Source: Beta vulgaris subsp. vulgaris (taxonomy: Eukaryota > Streptophyta > Magnoliopsida > Caryophyllales > Amaranthaceae). From it: a stretch of DNA of 64,000 bases. The notes beneath the pieces are model-generated. The model searched no databases. It was not told the DNA's origin and was given only the letters and a program-made list of their open reading frames with translations. Positions 50,132-61,390 of the stretch are shown here, in pieces. Every line of letters begins with the position of its first letter. The first letter of the stretch is position 1. Made by a program: the position numbers and the translations under genes. The DNA lies in NCBI RefSeq assembly GCF_026745355.1, contig NC_079210.1, forward strand, positions 33,052,516 through 33,116,515, written 5' to 3'.

Positions 50132-50976
50132 ATGGATTTTACTCGTCTATCTATGTTTCGTCCAATATCTCTAATATATAAACCTTATCCCTTTAAATGT
50201 TTGAATCATCACAAAGTATTGGATATTATATCTGAAGATAAGAATGAATTCATAAAGGAAGAGTCCATTAAGTGGAATGCTACTATTAATAAATGTTTTG
50301 GCAAAAATCCTATTATACAGATCTTAAACATGTAGATAAATCTAAGGCCTTTCAAATAGGGTCAGATCTATGCAAGCATGGATATTTCCAAAACTCGACA
50401 CAAATGATCAAGTTACTTCCTTATTGGTGTGCAAATCTTAGGGTAAAGCCATCATGGAAGAAGTTTGGCAACCAGATATGCCTTGGAAATATCTAAGAAG
50501 ACTCTTAGTTAAAGGAAATAAAAAGAGGATAAAGGTCTTTCGAACCGTGAATGGATCATCTTCGAGATATGTAGTACAATACATATGTACATGTCAGATA
50601 TGACATCATCTTATGGTCCTTGGTGCAGATCCCTATTCGATATTACAAAATTATCCCATGGGATCATGTCCTAAACAAACTTTCTTAATGGATTTTACAT
50701 TGGCTAGAAGAAAAAAGGAAGGAGTACATGATAGATTATTCTTTTCAACCAAATTTAGCCATCCTAAATAGAAATTTGTCGATCACCTTAGAATAATGGA
50801 AGAAGATACTTTTAGGTTGTTATTAAAACAAATTGGATATATCCATGCTTATAATTTGTGGGTTCTGGACACATCACCTCACGTATCAGGGGGACAATTT
50901 GTTACTACCATTTTTATATTTAGCTAACATTTATTATAATACATTGCATCAAACCCCAAAGAATTCAATTCTTGAT
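50132..50976 (+). pseudogene. unrecognised protein family, member C
   Basis: ATG at 50132 (MDFTRLSMFRPISLIYKPYP). It reads LDIISEDKNEF, KWNATINKCFGKNPII and a TAG near 50334; then, with frameshifts, LLPYWCANLRVKPSWKKFGN, FRTVNGSSSRYVVQYICTC, FLMDFTLARRKKEGVHDRLFF and FSHPK. The blocks align with member B (HFKCVCQL with QYICTC; LTLLDRRYNWDDTYRM with FTLARRKKEGVHDRLF). It is more decayed than B and stops being readable near the solo LTR that begins at 50982. B and C lie in tandem, same strand. Confidence 0.5.
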
Positions 50977-50981
50977 GTTTA

Positions 50982-51806
50982 TGTAAATGTGAAGGCCCAA
51001 TCATACAAAGAAGCCCATGATAAATACTCAACAACTAATAGCATGTAGAAGAAAGCCCAACATTCAAGAATGGTCAAGAAATGAAAGTCAAAGGACGCCA
51101 AATACTAACAATGACGTGGCTGGTAGTTAATTTGATTATGGAGCATGCAAGAACGTGGGTAAAGGGATGAAATCACTATGGCGCCAGAAGATGGCAGTTG
51201 TGATTTGAATCATAAATAATTCAAATCAGTTCTCTTCAAACAAGCAAGGAAGTTATACATAGTTGCGTAATATAAATACAAGAAGGAAGACCAGAACAAG
51301 CCAACAAACATAACACACAACAAACATGCAATTTACTTTCTTCTCTAGCGTAGCTTCAACCTAGATTAGCCAACCCCCTTCAGGGCTTATAGTTAGTCAT
51401 TAGCCTAGAATTAGAGCATGTATTGAGTAACAAGTTTGTTAAATCTCCAGTTTTAGTCGAAATCCATGGAGGTATTCATCTTCATGTTTGTCCTTTAATT
51501 GTCCAGCCTGGTTTATCTTCATGTGTGTTATAAAAGAATCTTTCTAGAAGTTTGTCATATATGAGGGAATATTCAGCTTTAATTAATAGATTAAGTATTG
51601 CACTGATTTACTCATTTCATACCGAGCGCCTGAATTTATTAGGCGTTGTAGTTTAATTACATTAGGCTATAACAAAGTACGTTAGCAAGGTTTTATCTAA
51701 TTACACCGGTAACTCCCAGGGGCTAAGAGTCCTGTGACATTCAGTATCTAACTACTGGGTGTGCATTGACTTGTTTGCAAAGTCATCCAACTGATTTTGC
51801 ACCAAC
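50982..51806 (+). mobile_element. solo LTR related to the Ty3 LTR at 22312
   Basis: Starts TGTAAATGTGAAGG and ends TTGCACCAACA. Flanks GTTTA (50977-50981) and GTTTC (51807-51811) would be a TSD with one change. No primer site follows and no internal region precedes it. A TATA-like TATAAATACAAG lies near 51271. It shares the block order with the LTR at 22312-23132 but differs at perhaps a third of positions by eye, so the two are members of one family rather than a pair. Confidence 0.6.
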
Positions 51807-51884
51807 AGTTTCACTAATATAACGCTTCTAACTTTCTAATGAACTACATGTAGGTTTATTTTTAAGGGTACATTTTATTAACCT

Positions 51885-52075
51885 TTAAGTTTCAGTTTCA
51901 ATTAGTTAAGTTCATATAAGTTTCAATTAGATCCAATCAGGTCAATATGTCCTAATTAGGTCCAATAAGACTCAATAAGTTTCAATGAGGTGTAATAAGT
52001 TACAATCAGGTCTAATTAGGTATAATGAGGTCCAATAAGTTCCAATAAATTCCAATAAGGTCCAAATAGTCAATG
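51885..52075. repeat. degenerate 11-bp tandem array (GTCCAATAAGT-like)
   Basis: About 17 loosely conserved units of AGGTCCAATAA/AGTTTCAATTA type. A second array of the same unit lies at 59075-59265. Both are followed, after some 130-230 bp of AT-rich DNA, by a CTAG plus GC-rich hairpin. Confidence 0.75.
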
Positions 52076-52207
52076 ATCAATATAATAAATTGAAATTGTA
52101 ATTAAATTACAACTACGATTATGATATAGTATTATATTTGTATTATTTTTTATTATTTTATTATTCATATTACTATTAGCTGATTATGTTATTATTAATA
52201 AATTAAC

Positions 52208-52236
52208 CTAGTTTTTAAGCCCGTGCGTTGCACGGG
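52208..52236 (-). mobile_element. Helitron-like 3' end (minus strand)
   Basis: Read on the minus strand: CCCGTGC, loop, GCACGGG (7-bp stem, 52220-52236), about 8 bases, then CTAG (52208-52211). A short GC-rich hairpin shortly before CTRR is the Helitron 3' signature. The left neighbour base differs from the ideal A/T context, and no 5' end was identified; a CACTA element sits inside the putative body. Confidence 0.45.
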
Positions 52237-52594
52237 TTGTTGTTTATTTTAATTTTTTGCAAATTTGTTGTTAACATTATTGAATTTTTTGTTGCTGTGA
52301 ATTGAGATTTTTCAACACCATTGTATCTGTATACTTCCTCATTTTTTTTTTCCTATTGCAACAATGGTAGTTTCATTTATTGGAACCATTATACTTTTGG
52401 TAAAAAAAAAAACAACTATAGTTGACAACATCACCTTTACATTATGTTAATCAAATTACCTCATAAAGTTACTTTTACTTTAGTAAAGATTTACTTATTC
52501 TTTACTCTAATTAACCCGTCTATGCTAAATTACCAAAAAAAATTAATTCTCTTAAAACCATGTCCAAGCCCATTGTTGCAGTTGAAAAGACATA

Positions 52595-54135
52595 CACTAG
52601 TAGAATAAATGCAATTTGTTGCGGTTTTAGCCATACGCGGCAGTATATCATGTAAAAAAAAAAAGTAAAATATGAAATAAAGATATTGCTGCGGTTTCTG
52701 CTTAAAACCGCAGCAATATAGTGAAAGCAGAAAAATTTTTGAAAATAGTTGACTATTTGACCAGATATATTGCTGCGGTTTTTGACAAAAACCGCAACAA
52801 TATTATTAAAAAAATTATAAAAAATATATATAAAAGCGTGGTTTCACTTAGGGTTTCACTTAGGGTTTTTTTTCATCTCTCACTCCTTTCATCTCTCAGC
52901 GCCTCTCTCTCCTATTCTGATCCTCTCTCTCCTCTCATCTCACACCTCACTCCTTTCATCTCTAGGCGCCTCTCTCTCTCTCTCCTTCTCTCATCCTCTC
53001 TCTCTCCTTCACCTCGTCGCCATCATCAACCTTCTCTCTCCTTCGCCGCCGTCGGAAATTGTTTGAAGTAGATCAGTTTCGTGTCTTACTCAAAGATCTC
53101 GAAACTTTTTCGCACAAATTTCAGTTTAACTCAAAGATCAGGTCTTGGGTATGTCTTACTCAAAGATCTCGAAGTAAATCAGTTTGCTCCTCCTTTTTCG
53201 TCTCTCACTCCTTTCGCACAAATTTCAGTTTCATCACGTCGAAAATTGTTCGAAGTAGATCAGTTTCGTGGTGCGGTTGTCGATGTCGGCGGTGAAATTG
53301 TTCGAAGATTTCGGCGGTGAAATGTCGGCGGTGAAATGTCGGCGGTGAAATGTCAGCGGTGAAATAAATAAAATGAAGTAGAGCAGTTTCGTGGTGCGGT
53401 TGTCGATGTCGGGGTGAAATTTTGTACGATCTATTTGTTGATCTGACTAGGTAACTTTATTCCGTGTTAAAAGTTTTATTTAGATCTGGAAATTTCATGT
53501 CACCGGTGACTTCATGCTTTCTTTTCCAGTGAGATTCGTGCATTATCTCTCACTCCTTCACTCCGGCGAGATTAAGTGGCTCCGTCGAGACCTGCAACGA
53601 AGCGCTGTGTTGAACAGGCACTTGCTGGCAGTGGTGGTAGCGAGATGGCGTTTTTTATTCTCTTTGATTTTTTTTTTCTGTTTCGATATTTTTATTTTTA
53701 TATATTTTGTAAGTAGGGTTTGTAAAATATTATTTTTATTGAATATATATATAGTAGTTTGGGTTAGTTACTTTTATGATGTTATTGTACTACAATAGCT
53801 TCTTGGATTTAGAAATGTTTATATTATAAGTGTATTATAACTCCCAACAATTCACGCCTTGAGTAATTGAAAAAAAAAAAATTTACCTGTCGTGCCTATA
53901 TTGCTGCGGTTTTGGGAAGAAACCGCAGCAATATACCTGTATTTTTTAATATTTTAAAAACACATATTGCTGCGGTTTGGCCTAAAAACCGCAGTAATAT
54001 TTGTCGATATTGCTGCGGTTTAAAACCGCAGCAATATAATTAATACATATTGCTGCCCCCTTAATTGATGCGCGCCCAAAACCGCAGCAATAGGGCACTT
54101 TTTAACCACAGCAAATAGCATTTATTCTACTAGTG
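52595..54135. mobile_element. non-autonomous CACTA element (TTGCTGCGGTTT subterminal repeats)
   Basis: Perfect 18-bp inverted ends, CACTAGTAGAATAAATGC. Subterminal motif ATTGCTGCGGTTT and its inverse (AAACCGCAGCAAT) occur about ten times within 250 bp of the ends, several as close palindromes. Flanking triplets are ATA and AGA, a TSD with one difference or a coincidence. The middle is CT-rich (TCTCTCTC, 52860-53010), followed by two copies of a 'cggcggtgaaatg' block. No transposase. 1541 bp. Confidence 0.88.
53040..53420. repeat. short direct repeats inside the CACTA element
   Basis: GAAGTAGATCAGTTTCGTG, ACTCAAAGATCTCGAA and CGGCGGTGAAATG each occur two to four times. Open frames across them share no known domain and are not regarded as genes. 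Confidence 0.6.
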
Positions 54136-55000
54136 AGAGAAAATTTCTGTCAGCATACTTTAATTTTTAGATTTGTTATTGTGATATATAAATTTTATAA
54201 TTTTTTATGTTCAACTAAATATTGTAGTTAAGTCTATTATTAAAATATATTCCAATTATTGGTATGACTAACAATAGCTAACACAGTTTTAACATGGAAA
54301 ATACTCAAATGATAATTTGCATTGTGAAAGTATAGGGTAATAATTTAATAGAAACAAGATAGAACGAATAGAGAAAACATACGAGTTACAACCACAACTT
54401 CAACTTTTAATATACCACATAACACTAAAGCGCATAGAATAGAAGACGAAAAGGTCAAAAAGAATATCATAATGATGGTATCATAAATAGAGTAAATTAA
54501 ATATAAAACTAACCTCTATTAATAATTGAAAATACTATTTAAGAGAAAAAATATCTTAATTAATCATGACCATCTCAAGACTTATCAAACTTCTTCTTTT
54601 TTTATGATCTGCGATCTCAAATAATCTAGAAACTTGAACCTTAATTTCCCAATTAGTTTTAGTAGAATTAAGCTCGTTGAGACAAAAAATAAGATATGAC
54701 ATATAGATATATGAAAAAGAAAAATATAAAAAATTATATATACAACAAATATTTCTAGAAATAAATTAATTATTCAATTGCATAATACATCTACAATGTC
54801 GTTGACAAATTCTCATTTGATTCTTCATGTAATTCCATCATGGTATGTTATATGTTCAAAACTATATGTATGTATCATTTATATTTATATAACTCAATTT
54901 TTATAAGTATAATTTTCAAAGACATAATTGCTACTGTCACATATAATACGCTGTTTTATAGTTATTTTTATATGAATAATACATTTTTGTTTATCTAAAA
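54136..55000. other. AT-rich stretch without a gene
   Basis: No ORF of note and no repeat end recognised; low-complexity A/T runs only. Confidence 0.5.
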
Positions 55001-55004
55001 AAAA

Positions 55005-56330
55005 TATATTCATAAGTTGTAAAGCTATATTGTATATGGAACATATTTTGGACCACTGTCTGATGGTATTTAGGAGCAATCTCTGATGGTAAAATGATTA
55101 CATAGTTAAATCATTTAGGTTGTTTATTTAAAATCATAGTGTAATCTTCACTTATTAAAAACACCTTCTATATATTTATATCTATGTCAAACACTATGTT
55201 TTTTCAAAAAAATTAAAAATAATGACATGTCAGTATTAAGTAGAGCTCTTTGTAATATTCTAAGGTTATTTTTTTTTTAAAATCATACTCTAATCTTTTC
55301 ATCATCATAAACTCTAATATATATATGTAACATTATCGCTATACATTTTAATTTTTATTGTAGCAACAAAGTTTCCTTAATAAGTTTTGTTGCAATACTA
55401 AATTGTTTTAGTTTAGTTAAGAAAGGTTGCTAATTGGATCCTTAGAGTTTGAGCAATAAAAACCATTGAATAAAAATCCCCTCTATTTTTTCTCATCAAA
55501 ATCCAACTCCTTATTTCCCCCCATTCCACCAATATAAGCCCTTGATTTAATATATATGGTTCATGTACATCTCTACCTTGTAGAATTTTATTAAAACTCT
55601 AGATCATCCGGAATCGTAAGGCTAGGGTTGTGAAAGACAACATGTTTAATCTTGTAAATTGGACCTATGATAAACTTTTATAGTCACAAAGTCACATATA
55701 GTACAATATAGTTTTAGCTATTATATTTATCGAAGAGAAAGATTAAATAATGTCTAACCATTCATCTAGTTCAATAAATTTTCATGAGTCGTAAAATTAT
55801 ATTGTAAACATATCTTATTTTGAAGCATATTTCAAGCACTCTCAAATGTTAAAAAACTATAATGTTTTAAATCAGGTAGCAAAAGTTATATTTAGTTTAC
55901 ATAATACAATAATTTAGGTTTTTATTCAAAACGAAACTCTAATTTCTTGTTATCCAAAACTCCATCTATGTATTTCAATATATATGTAAAACTCCATTTT
56001 TCAAAATATTTAAAATAAAAATTAATGATATGAAAATCCTACATGGCGCTCTCTATTTCATAAGTTGTCTAACTATATTATAAATAGATCTTATTTGAAA
56101 ATATATTTTGAGCAATATTCAATTAAATAATAATTATGATATTCCGAATTACATGGCAAAAGTTATAAACAAATTACATGTTATAATGTTGATTCGAAAT
56201 CAAACTCTAATTTTTTAGCTTATCTATAACTCTTATATGTATTTAGATCTTTGCATAATTCTATTTTTGTAAAAAAAAAATATTAACGGAATGGCAATCC
56301 TACGTGGTGGGCTCTATGGCCTCGAAATCT
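55005..56330. repeat. about 270-bp diverged repeat, three copies
   Basis: A block with 'ataagttgtaaa.ctatattgta', 'acatatttt', 'caatctctgatg', 'ttcgaaat.aaactctaa', a short row of 'aactccatctatgtattt' and 'aatgacatg.ca' appears at about 55010-55260, 55785-56065 and 56078-56330, always in the same orientation. Copies are diverged. No coding capacity. The origin is unknown; a Helitron-like filler is possible. Confidence 0.6.
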
Positions 56331-56386
56331 TAAGGAGCTCCGTGTGCTCTCTAAACGTTCCTCCTTTATATATATATATATATATA

Positions 56387-56671
56387 CTAGTTTTTATGTG
56401 CATGCGATGCGTGCGAAAATACGTAGAAAATTAATTTTTTTAGGGGATGTAGAAAATTAAATTAATTCTTAATTATATCTTATAAATTAGGAATATTTGA
56501 ATTGTTGATGGTTTTCTTTTTGTAATGTCTTTTTTTATTTTTAAAATTAATAAGGTAGTTTTCTTTTTTTATTTTTTAATTAAAGTAAGTAGTTAGAATA
56601 GAGATGTAATGAGGGTAAATGGGGTTTCTAATATTTTCGTGTCCTATCCCTCTTCTCATATAGAATAGAGA
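56387..56671 (-). mobile_element. short Helitron-like element
   Basis: On the minus strand it begins TCTCTATTCTATATGAG (56671 downwards), preceded by A, and ends with a GC-rich imperfect hairpin followed by CTAG (56387-56390) and then T. TC start, hairpin, CTRR end and insertion between A and T are the Helitron signs. 285 bp, no coding. It sits behind an AT microsatellite (56368-56386), a common Helitron target. Confidence 0.5.
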
Positions 56672-57000
56672 TATATTAATTAAAGTACCATTATGATCAT
56701 ATAGTATTTTATTTGCATTATTATTTACTGTTATACTATTAATATTACTATTAGCTGATTATGTTATTATTAAAAAATATTATAATAAGGGTCAAATAAG
56801 GTTAACAACAATAATCATCATAATTACAAAAATCTGCAGTTGTTCTTTAAATAACTAGAGAGAACATGTTTTCAATGTTACTAATAACAATGAAAGATAT
56901 AAATGTTATCAATTGATTTCCTACTAGTGCTTTATGGAACCAAAGCAAGACTATTAGGTATATTAGTGGTGAAAGTTGTACATACGCAAGCATATAAAAA

Positions 57001-58933
57001 CACTACAAGAAAAACTGTCATTTACGACCAAATTTTTGGTCGTAAAAAGCTCAAAACTGGTCGCAAAAGGCCTTTTACGACCAGAAACGCGTGTGGTCGT
57101 CGGTGGTCGTAAAAGGCTTCGTCGCAAAAGAAAAACTGGCATTTACGACCGGTTTAAGTGGCTCGTCGTAATTGCTCTTTTGCGACGAGATTTATTTCTC
57201 GTCGCAATTAGTTAGCATTTACGACCAGTTTTCTGGTCGTAATTGCTAAATAAAAATATATTAAAAAAAAAGAAGTTATCATTTACGACCAGAAAATCCG
57301 GTCGTAATTGCTATATAAAAATATAAAAAAAAGAAATTAACAAATATTTAGAGTTGCTAGTCTGATCAATTGAATATTATAATTTGTTTGCTTTTTATTT
57401 CAATTTAATTTAAATAAAACTAATTAAATTTAAGTAGTTACAATTTAATGTTAAGCAAATAAACAACATTGTCATCAAAAAAAAATAATAAAAAGTATTA
57501 AATCAATAAACTATATTTTTATTATTAATCTTGATGAATTTGGTACAATAAATCAAAAGAAAAAATGAAATCTAAAAACTTAAATTTATAAAAAAAAAAA
57601 AAAAATAACAAAATTAATTATTTTATGGCTTTTCTGGGTTTCATCTTTCATCATCCTTCGACCTTCATCAACCTTCATCATTCCGCATCATCGTGCTTCA
57701 TCAATGTTCATCATCATGCTTCATCATCGTTCATCTGCAATCAACAAGGAAACGAAATCAACAATTGAACCCAGACATCTCCACAACATTGAACCCAACA
57801 ATGATCCCAGAAAATAGGGTTGGAAACGACATCGTCAACAAATGAACCAATTTTTCCCAGACATCTTTACAACACTGAACCCATAAACAACATCAACAAA
57901 TGAACCAATTTTTCCAAAATGAACACAAAAAATTTCGAACCAATTTTTCCCAAACAACCCACCACCGCCCAACCACCACCCACCTGACCCAAACACCACA
58001 CCACCCACTCCACCCAAACACAGACCCAACCTCCAACACTAAAACCCGACCCAACCCCAACCACCCCCACTAAACCCCCCCTTCGAACCCACCCCCTGAA
58101 CCCCCCCTCGAACCCACTGAACCCCCAACCCCCCTAAACCCCCTCTTCGAACCCAACCCCCCAACCACCCTTACTGATTCGAACCCACCCCTGAACCTCC
58201 CACCACTTCAAATCCCTACCCTTAGAACCCCCCTCCAAACCACCCATTTCGAAACCCCCTTCAACCAAACGAACAAATGAATGAATTTCGAAAAAATCCC
58301 AGAAAAACCAAACGAAAACTCCAAAATAAAACCCCAAAATATATCCCCTGAAAAATAAAAAATTTGCAGCGAATTTCGAGTAATCACCCATCACAAAAAT
58401 TTGCAGCGAATTTCGTGTAATCGAAATCTTAAAATGAAATGAAATTTCAAAAAAAAAAAAAATGCTTAGAAGAAGAAGACGAAAATGGAGAAAAAGAAGA
58501 AAGAAAGAAGAAAAGAATTTCAATGGCTATGGAGGTTAGAATGAAGGTATTGAATTAGAGAGGAGAGAGATGGGAGGATAAGAAAATGAGAGAGGAGAGA
58601 GAATTTTGGGGAAATTAGAAGAGATAGTGTCGGTGGTGGGAGTAACTAAGGATAGATAATTGCAAAAATGGATCCAACGCGGCATTATATCCTGCTGATA
58701 TTTTCAGCGAAATATTAAAATTTTGAGTTTTTACGACCAGATTTCAAACTTGTTGTAGTTATTATTTTTTTGCGACGAGAAAATGGCTTTTTACGACTAG
58801 AATTCCGCCTCGTCGTAGATAATTTGTACTATTTACGACCAGTTACAGATATGGTCGTTATTGCTTATTATTTACGACCAGAAACGCGTGTGGTCGTAAT
58901 TTTTGGTCGTAAATGAAGCTTTTTGTTGTAGTG
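57001..58933. mobile_element. non-autonomous CACTA element (TTTACGACCAG subterminal repeats)
   Basis: Ends CACTACAAGAAAAACTGTC and, inverse of the right end, CACTACAACAAAAAGCTTC. TSD AAA at 56998-57000 and 58934-58936. The motif TTTACGACCAG and its inverse recur in the first 310 and last 210 bases. The interior is AT-rich and then a C-rich block (57950-58270). No transposase: minus-strand frames at 57835-58523 are low-complexity Gly/Val/Trp-rich or Phe-rich and are not genes. 1933 bp. Confidence 0.9.
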
Positions 58934-59074
58934 AAAGTATCTTTTTGTTAAAATGTTAATCATAAGATATAATTAATAATTACTATTTTTTCGAGGGATA
59001 AATGTTGATAATTATTATCTCATAATAAATTTTTAGGTAATAGTTATGTTATTACTCATTAACTTTTTTATCAA

Positions 59075-59265
59075 ATAAGTTTCAATAGGGTACAATAAGG
59101 TCTAATAAGTTTCAATCAGGTCCAATCAAGTCTAATGAGTTCCAATCAGGTCAATAAGTTTTAATCAGGTGCAATAAATTCTAAGAAGGTTCAATAAGGT
59201 CCAATAAGTTGAATCAAGTCCAATCAGATCCAATAAAAGTTAATTCAGTTCAATTAAGGATTTTT
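59075..59265. repeat. degenerate 11-bp tandem array, second copy
   Basis: Same unit as 51885-52075 (AATAAGGTCCA / AATCAGGTCCA), about 17 units, same orientation. It is flanked on the right by AT-rich DNA and a CTAG-hairpin at 59487. Confidence 0.75.
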
Positions 59266-59486
59266 AAGGTGAAGAAAAAGCAACCTGAATTGACTTTTCA
59301 TTTTCTTATTCCTTTACTTTATATTTTTGGGTATTTCTTTTATAGGCTGGAAGGATGTAAGAACCGAAAGTTTTATATTTCTTCCTTTAAAGCTCAATAA
59401 CCAAAAAGAAAAAGTCTACTGTAAAAAAAAAAAAAGTCTAGGAATTTCAACAGTACTCAACCCCTATTGCCATTTTTTCATGATTA

Positions 59487-59515
59487 CTAGTTGTTGAACC
59501 GCACGCTATCGCGCG
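59487..59515 (-). mobile_element. Helitron-like 3' end (minus strand), weak
   Basis: CTAG at 59487-59490 followed by CGCACG...CGCGCG (59500-59515), an imperfect stem. The form matches the ends at 52208 and 56387. No partner 5' end was found. Confidence 0.35.
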
Positions 59516-60428
59516 ATCACCCAATAAGAGAGCGGAAATTATTATAAATAGCTCTATGCAAATTTCAGTTTAATGAATTTAAGACATTCCAAGATATATG
59601 AACGTGTAGGTAAGAAAATAAGCCTAAAAGATTATTTTACACATGATATGTTACTATAAACAATTTGGGGGTTATAAACACGTGCCTAAGGTATTTGCCT
59701 TCTCTACAATGTTCTCCCATTACTATATCTACTACAAGCAATTAGTCATGCCTAGTAATAAAAGAGATTAATTGATATTAGGCACTGCTTAACTTTAGGG
59801 GATACATTTTTAACAGGGAGCATTAAGTTGCTGAGCAAAATAGCAAGCAAAAGGGCCCTTTGGATGGGTGATCAATGCCTTAATTGTCTGTCTCATTAGC
59901 TAGGATCTGGGTAGCCTGATTTCCGTCCCATTTTTTAATATTCTGTATTATACAAATGTATTGTGACCACCTTTATCAACTCACATAAGTTTTTCCTTGC
60001 TTGTTAGTACATTCCTCCACACAACCGTTGTAAGCATTGTGATTATTATATTGCATAAATAATGTTTGACTAAGTATATTCAAGTACAAGTCACCAATAA
60101 AAAATTTCAAACCATCTACCAAAAATAATACAATATGAATATATTGTTAAGCTTCTCCATCTTCTTTGCTTATTGTGCTTTTTCAATCTTAGGCTTCAGG
60201 CCCTAGCTAGCAAAGACAAGACTTCAAATTGATCTCCATAAATTTAAAATTACAAGAGAATGCAATGGAACGAAAATATTCAAACGCAAGAAAGTGAAAA
60301 ATAATTATCTAACGTATGCTTTACATTAAGAAAGTGAAAAATAGTCCTCGTCACTCTTTACTTCGCACCTCCTGTTCAGTAAATATCATACAACAACTCT
60401 CCACAATATATGATAAACATATGTGAAA
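59516..60428. other. gene-free stretch
   Basis: AT-rich; no ORF, no repeat ends recognised. Confidence 0.5.
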
Positions 60429-60672
60429 GTATTGGGTCAGACCGTCTGACCCAATGCATATTGTCAGACGGGATGAGCCCAGTACTTTGAATTTGTTGAA
60501 ACAAATTTAAAACCCAAAAATCTCCACTTTCACTTCCTCCTGAACTTCACATGTTCTGCAAATGCGCTATTTCTCTCTCCCCTATTCATCTTCACCATCT
60601 TCACCGGAAAAGCTGTTGTTGTTTGGTTTCTTTGGCATCTTCTTTTTCTTTTTTTGATAATTTCAAGATGCC

Positions 60673-60930
60673 TCAGAGTTTAGCTACAGCAGTCTGGACA
60701 TCACTCGGACAACATAATCTCGTGACCCGTAAACCAACAATGGCTCCAAGGCGAGTTCCCTTTGCCTTCAGTTCCCTTTGGATAAGACCCTCTCTAATGA
60801 AGTGATATGCATCATTTCCGCAAAATCTCATGACAGCTCCTCCATACAGATCAATACTTTCACCATAGAGTTCCATAATGACCACCTTATTGCAAGGGTC
60901 TCTTCTCATTGCTGGGTTAGAATAGTTCAC
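60673..60930 (-). pseudogene. captured gene fragment, unrecognised
   Basis: 85-codon minus-strand frame (MNYSNPAMRRDPCNKVVIME at the start, then LYGESIDLYGGAVMRFCGND and AYHFIREGLIQRELKAKGTR). Composition is that of a globular soluble protein and differs from the AT-rich surroundings, so it is probably an exon taken from a host gene. I cannot name the source. It lies inside the hairpin-ended element. Confidence 0.4.
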
Positions 60931-61099
60931 AGTACATTACCAATTACAAAATTACAATCAGTACGCTAATCCCTACATTCATATCAGAGCCCACAGAAAA
61001 AACTCTAACCCAGTTGATCAAAGAAGAGAAAAGAAGACTAGAGCCACGCCAGAAAATCAGATCTTCTTTGGCATCTTCTTCCCATTTATTCTTTCAGTT

Positions 61100-61390
61100 G
61101 GTATTTTCCATTTTCAGTTGGACTATTTTCCATTTTCAGTTGGACTTTGTTTTGTTTCAGTTGGACTTTGTTTTGTTTCAGTTGGACTTTATTTTGTTTC
61201 AGTTGGACTTTGTTTTGTTTCAGTTGGACTTTGTTTCGTAATATGTATACCAACTGAAACAAATAATGGACCAACTGAAACAAAAAATGAACCAACTGAA
61301 AGAAATAATGGGCCAATTGAAAGAAATAATGGACTACCTGAAAAAAAATGAAGACTACCTGAAAAAAAATGAAGACTACCTGAAACTCAA
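61100..61390. repeat. inverted pair of 21-bp tandem arrays
   Basis: CAGTTGGACTTTGTTTTGTTT is repeated about five times to 61230; after a centre near 61240 (CGTAATATGTAT) the inverse motif ACCAACTGAAA-CAAATAATGG and variants follow to about 61390. The transcript of either strand would fold into a long imperfect hairpin. Confidence 0.85.

Noticed and set aside
22312..51806. The related LTRs at 22312 and 50982 as the two ends of one 29-kb element
   Set aside because: They differ strongly by eye, and the second has its own near-perfect TSD (GTTTA/GTTTC) and no purine tract in front, so it is treated as a solo LTR.
52860..53330. Protein-coding gene inside the CACTA element (CT-rich leader, ORFs to 53320)
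   Set aside because: Frames are built from short direct repeats and have no recognisable domain; the leader-like CT tract is common in such elements.
58070..58180. Telomere-like repeat (CCCTAAA)
   Set aside because: CCCTAAACC occurs once or twice only, within an irregular C-rich block.
57835..58523. Minus-strand ORFs rich in Gly, Val, Trp and Phe
   Set aside because: Produced by the C-rich and AT-rich interior of a CACTA element; no domain and no conserved start.
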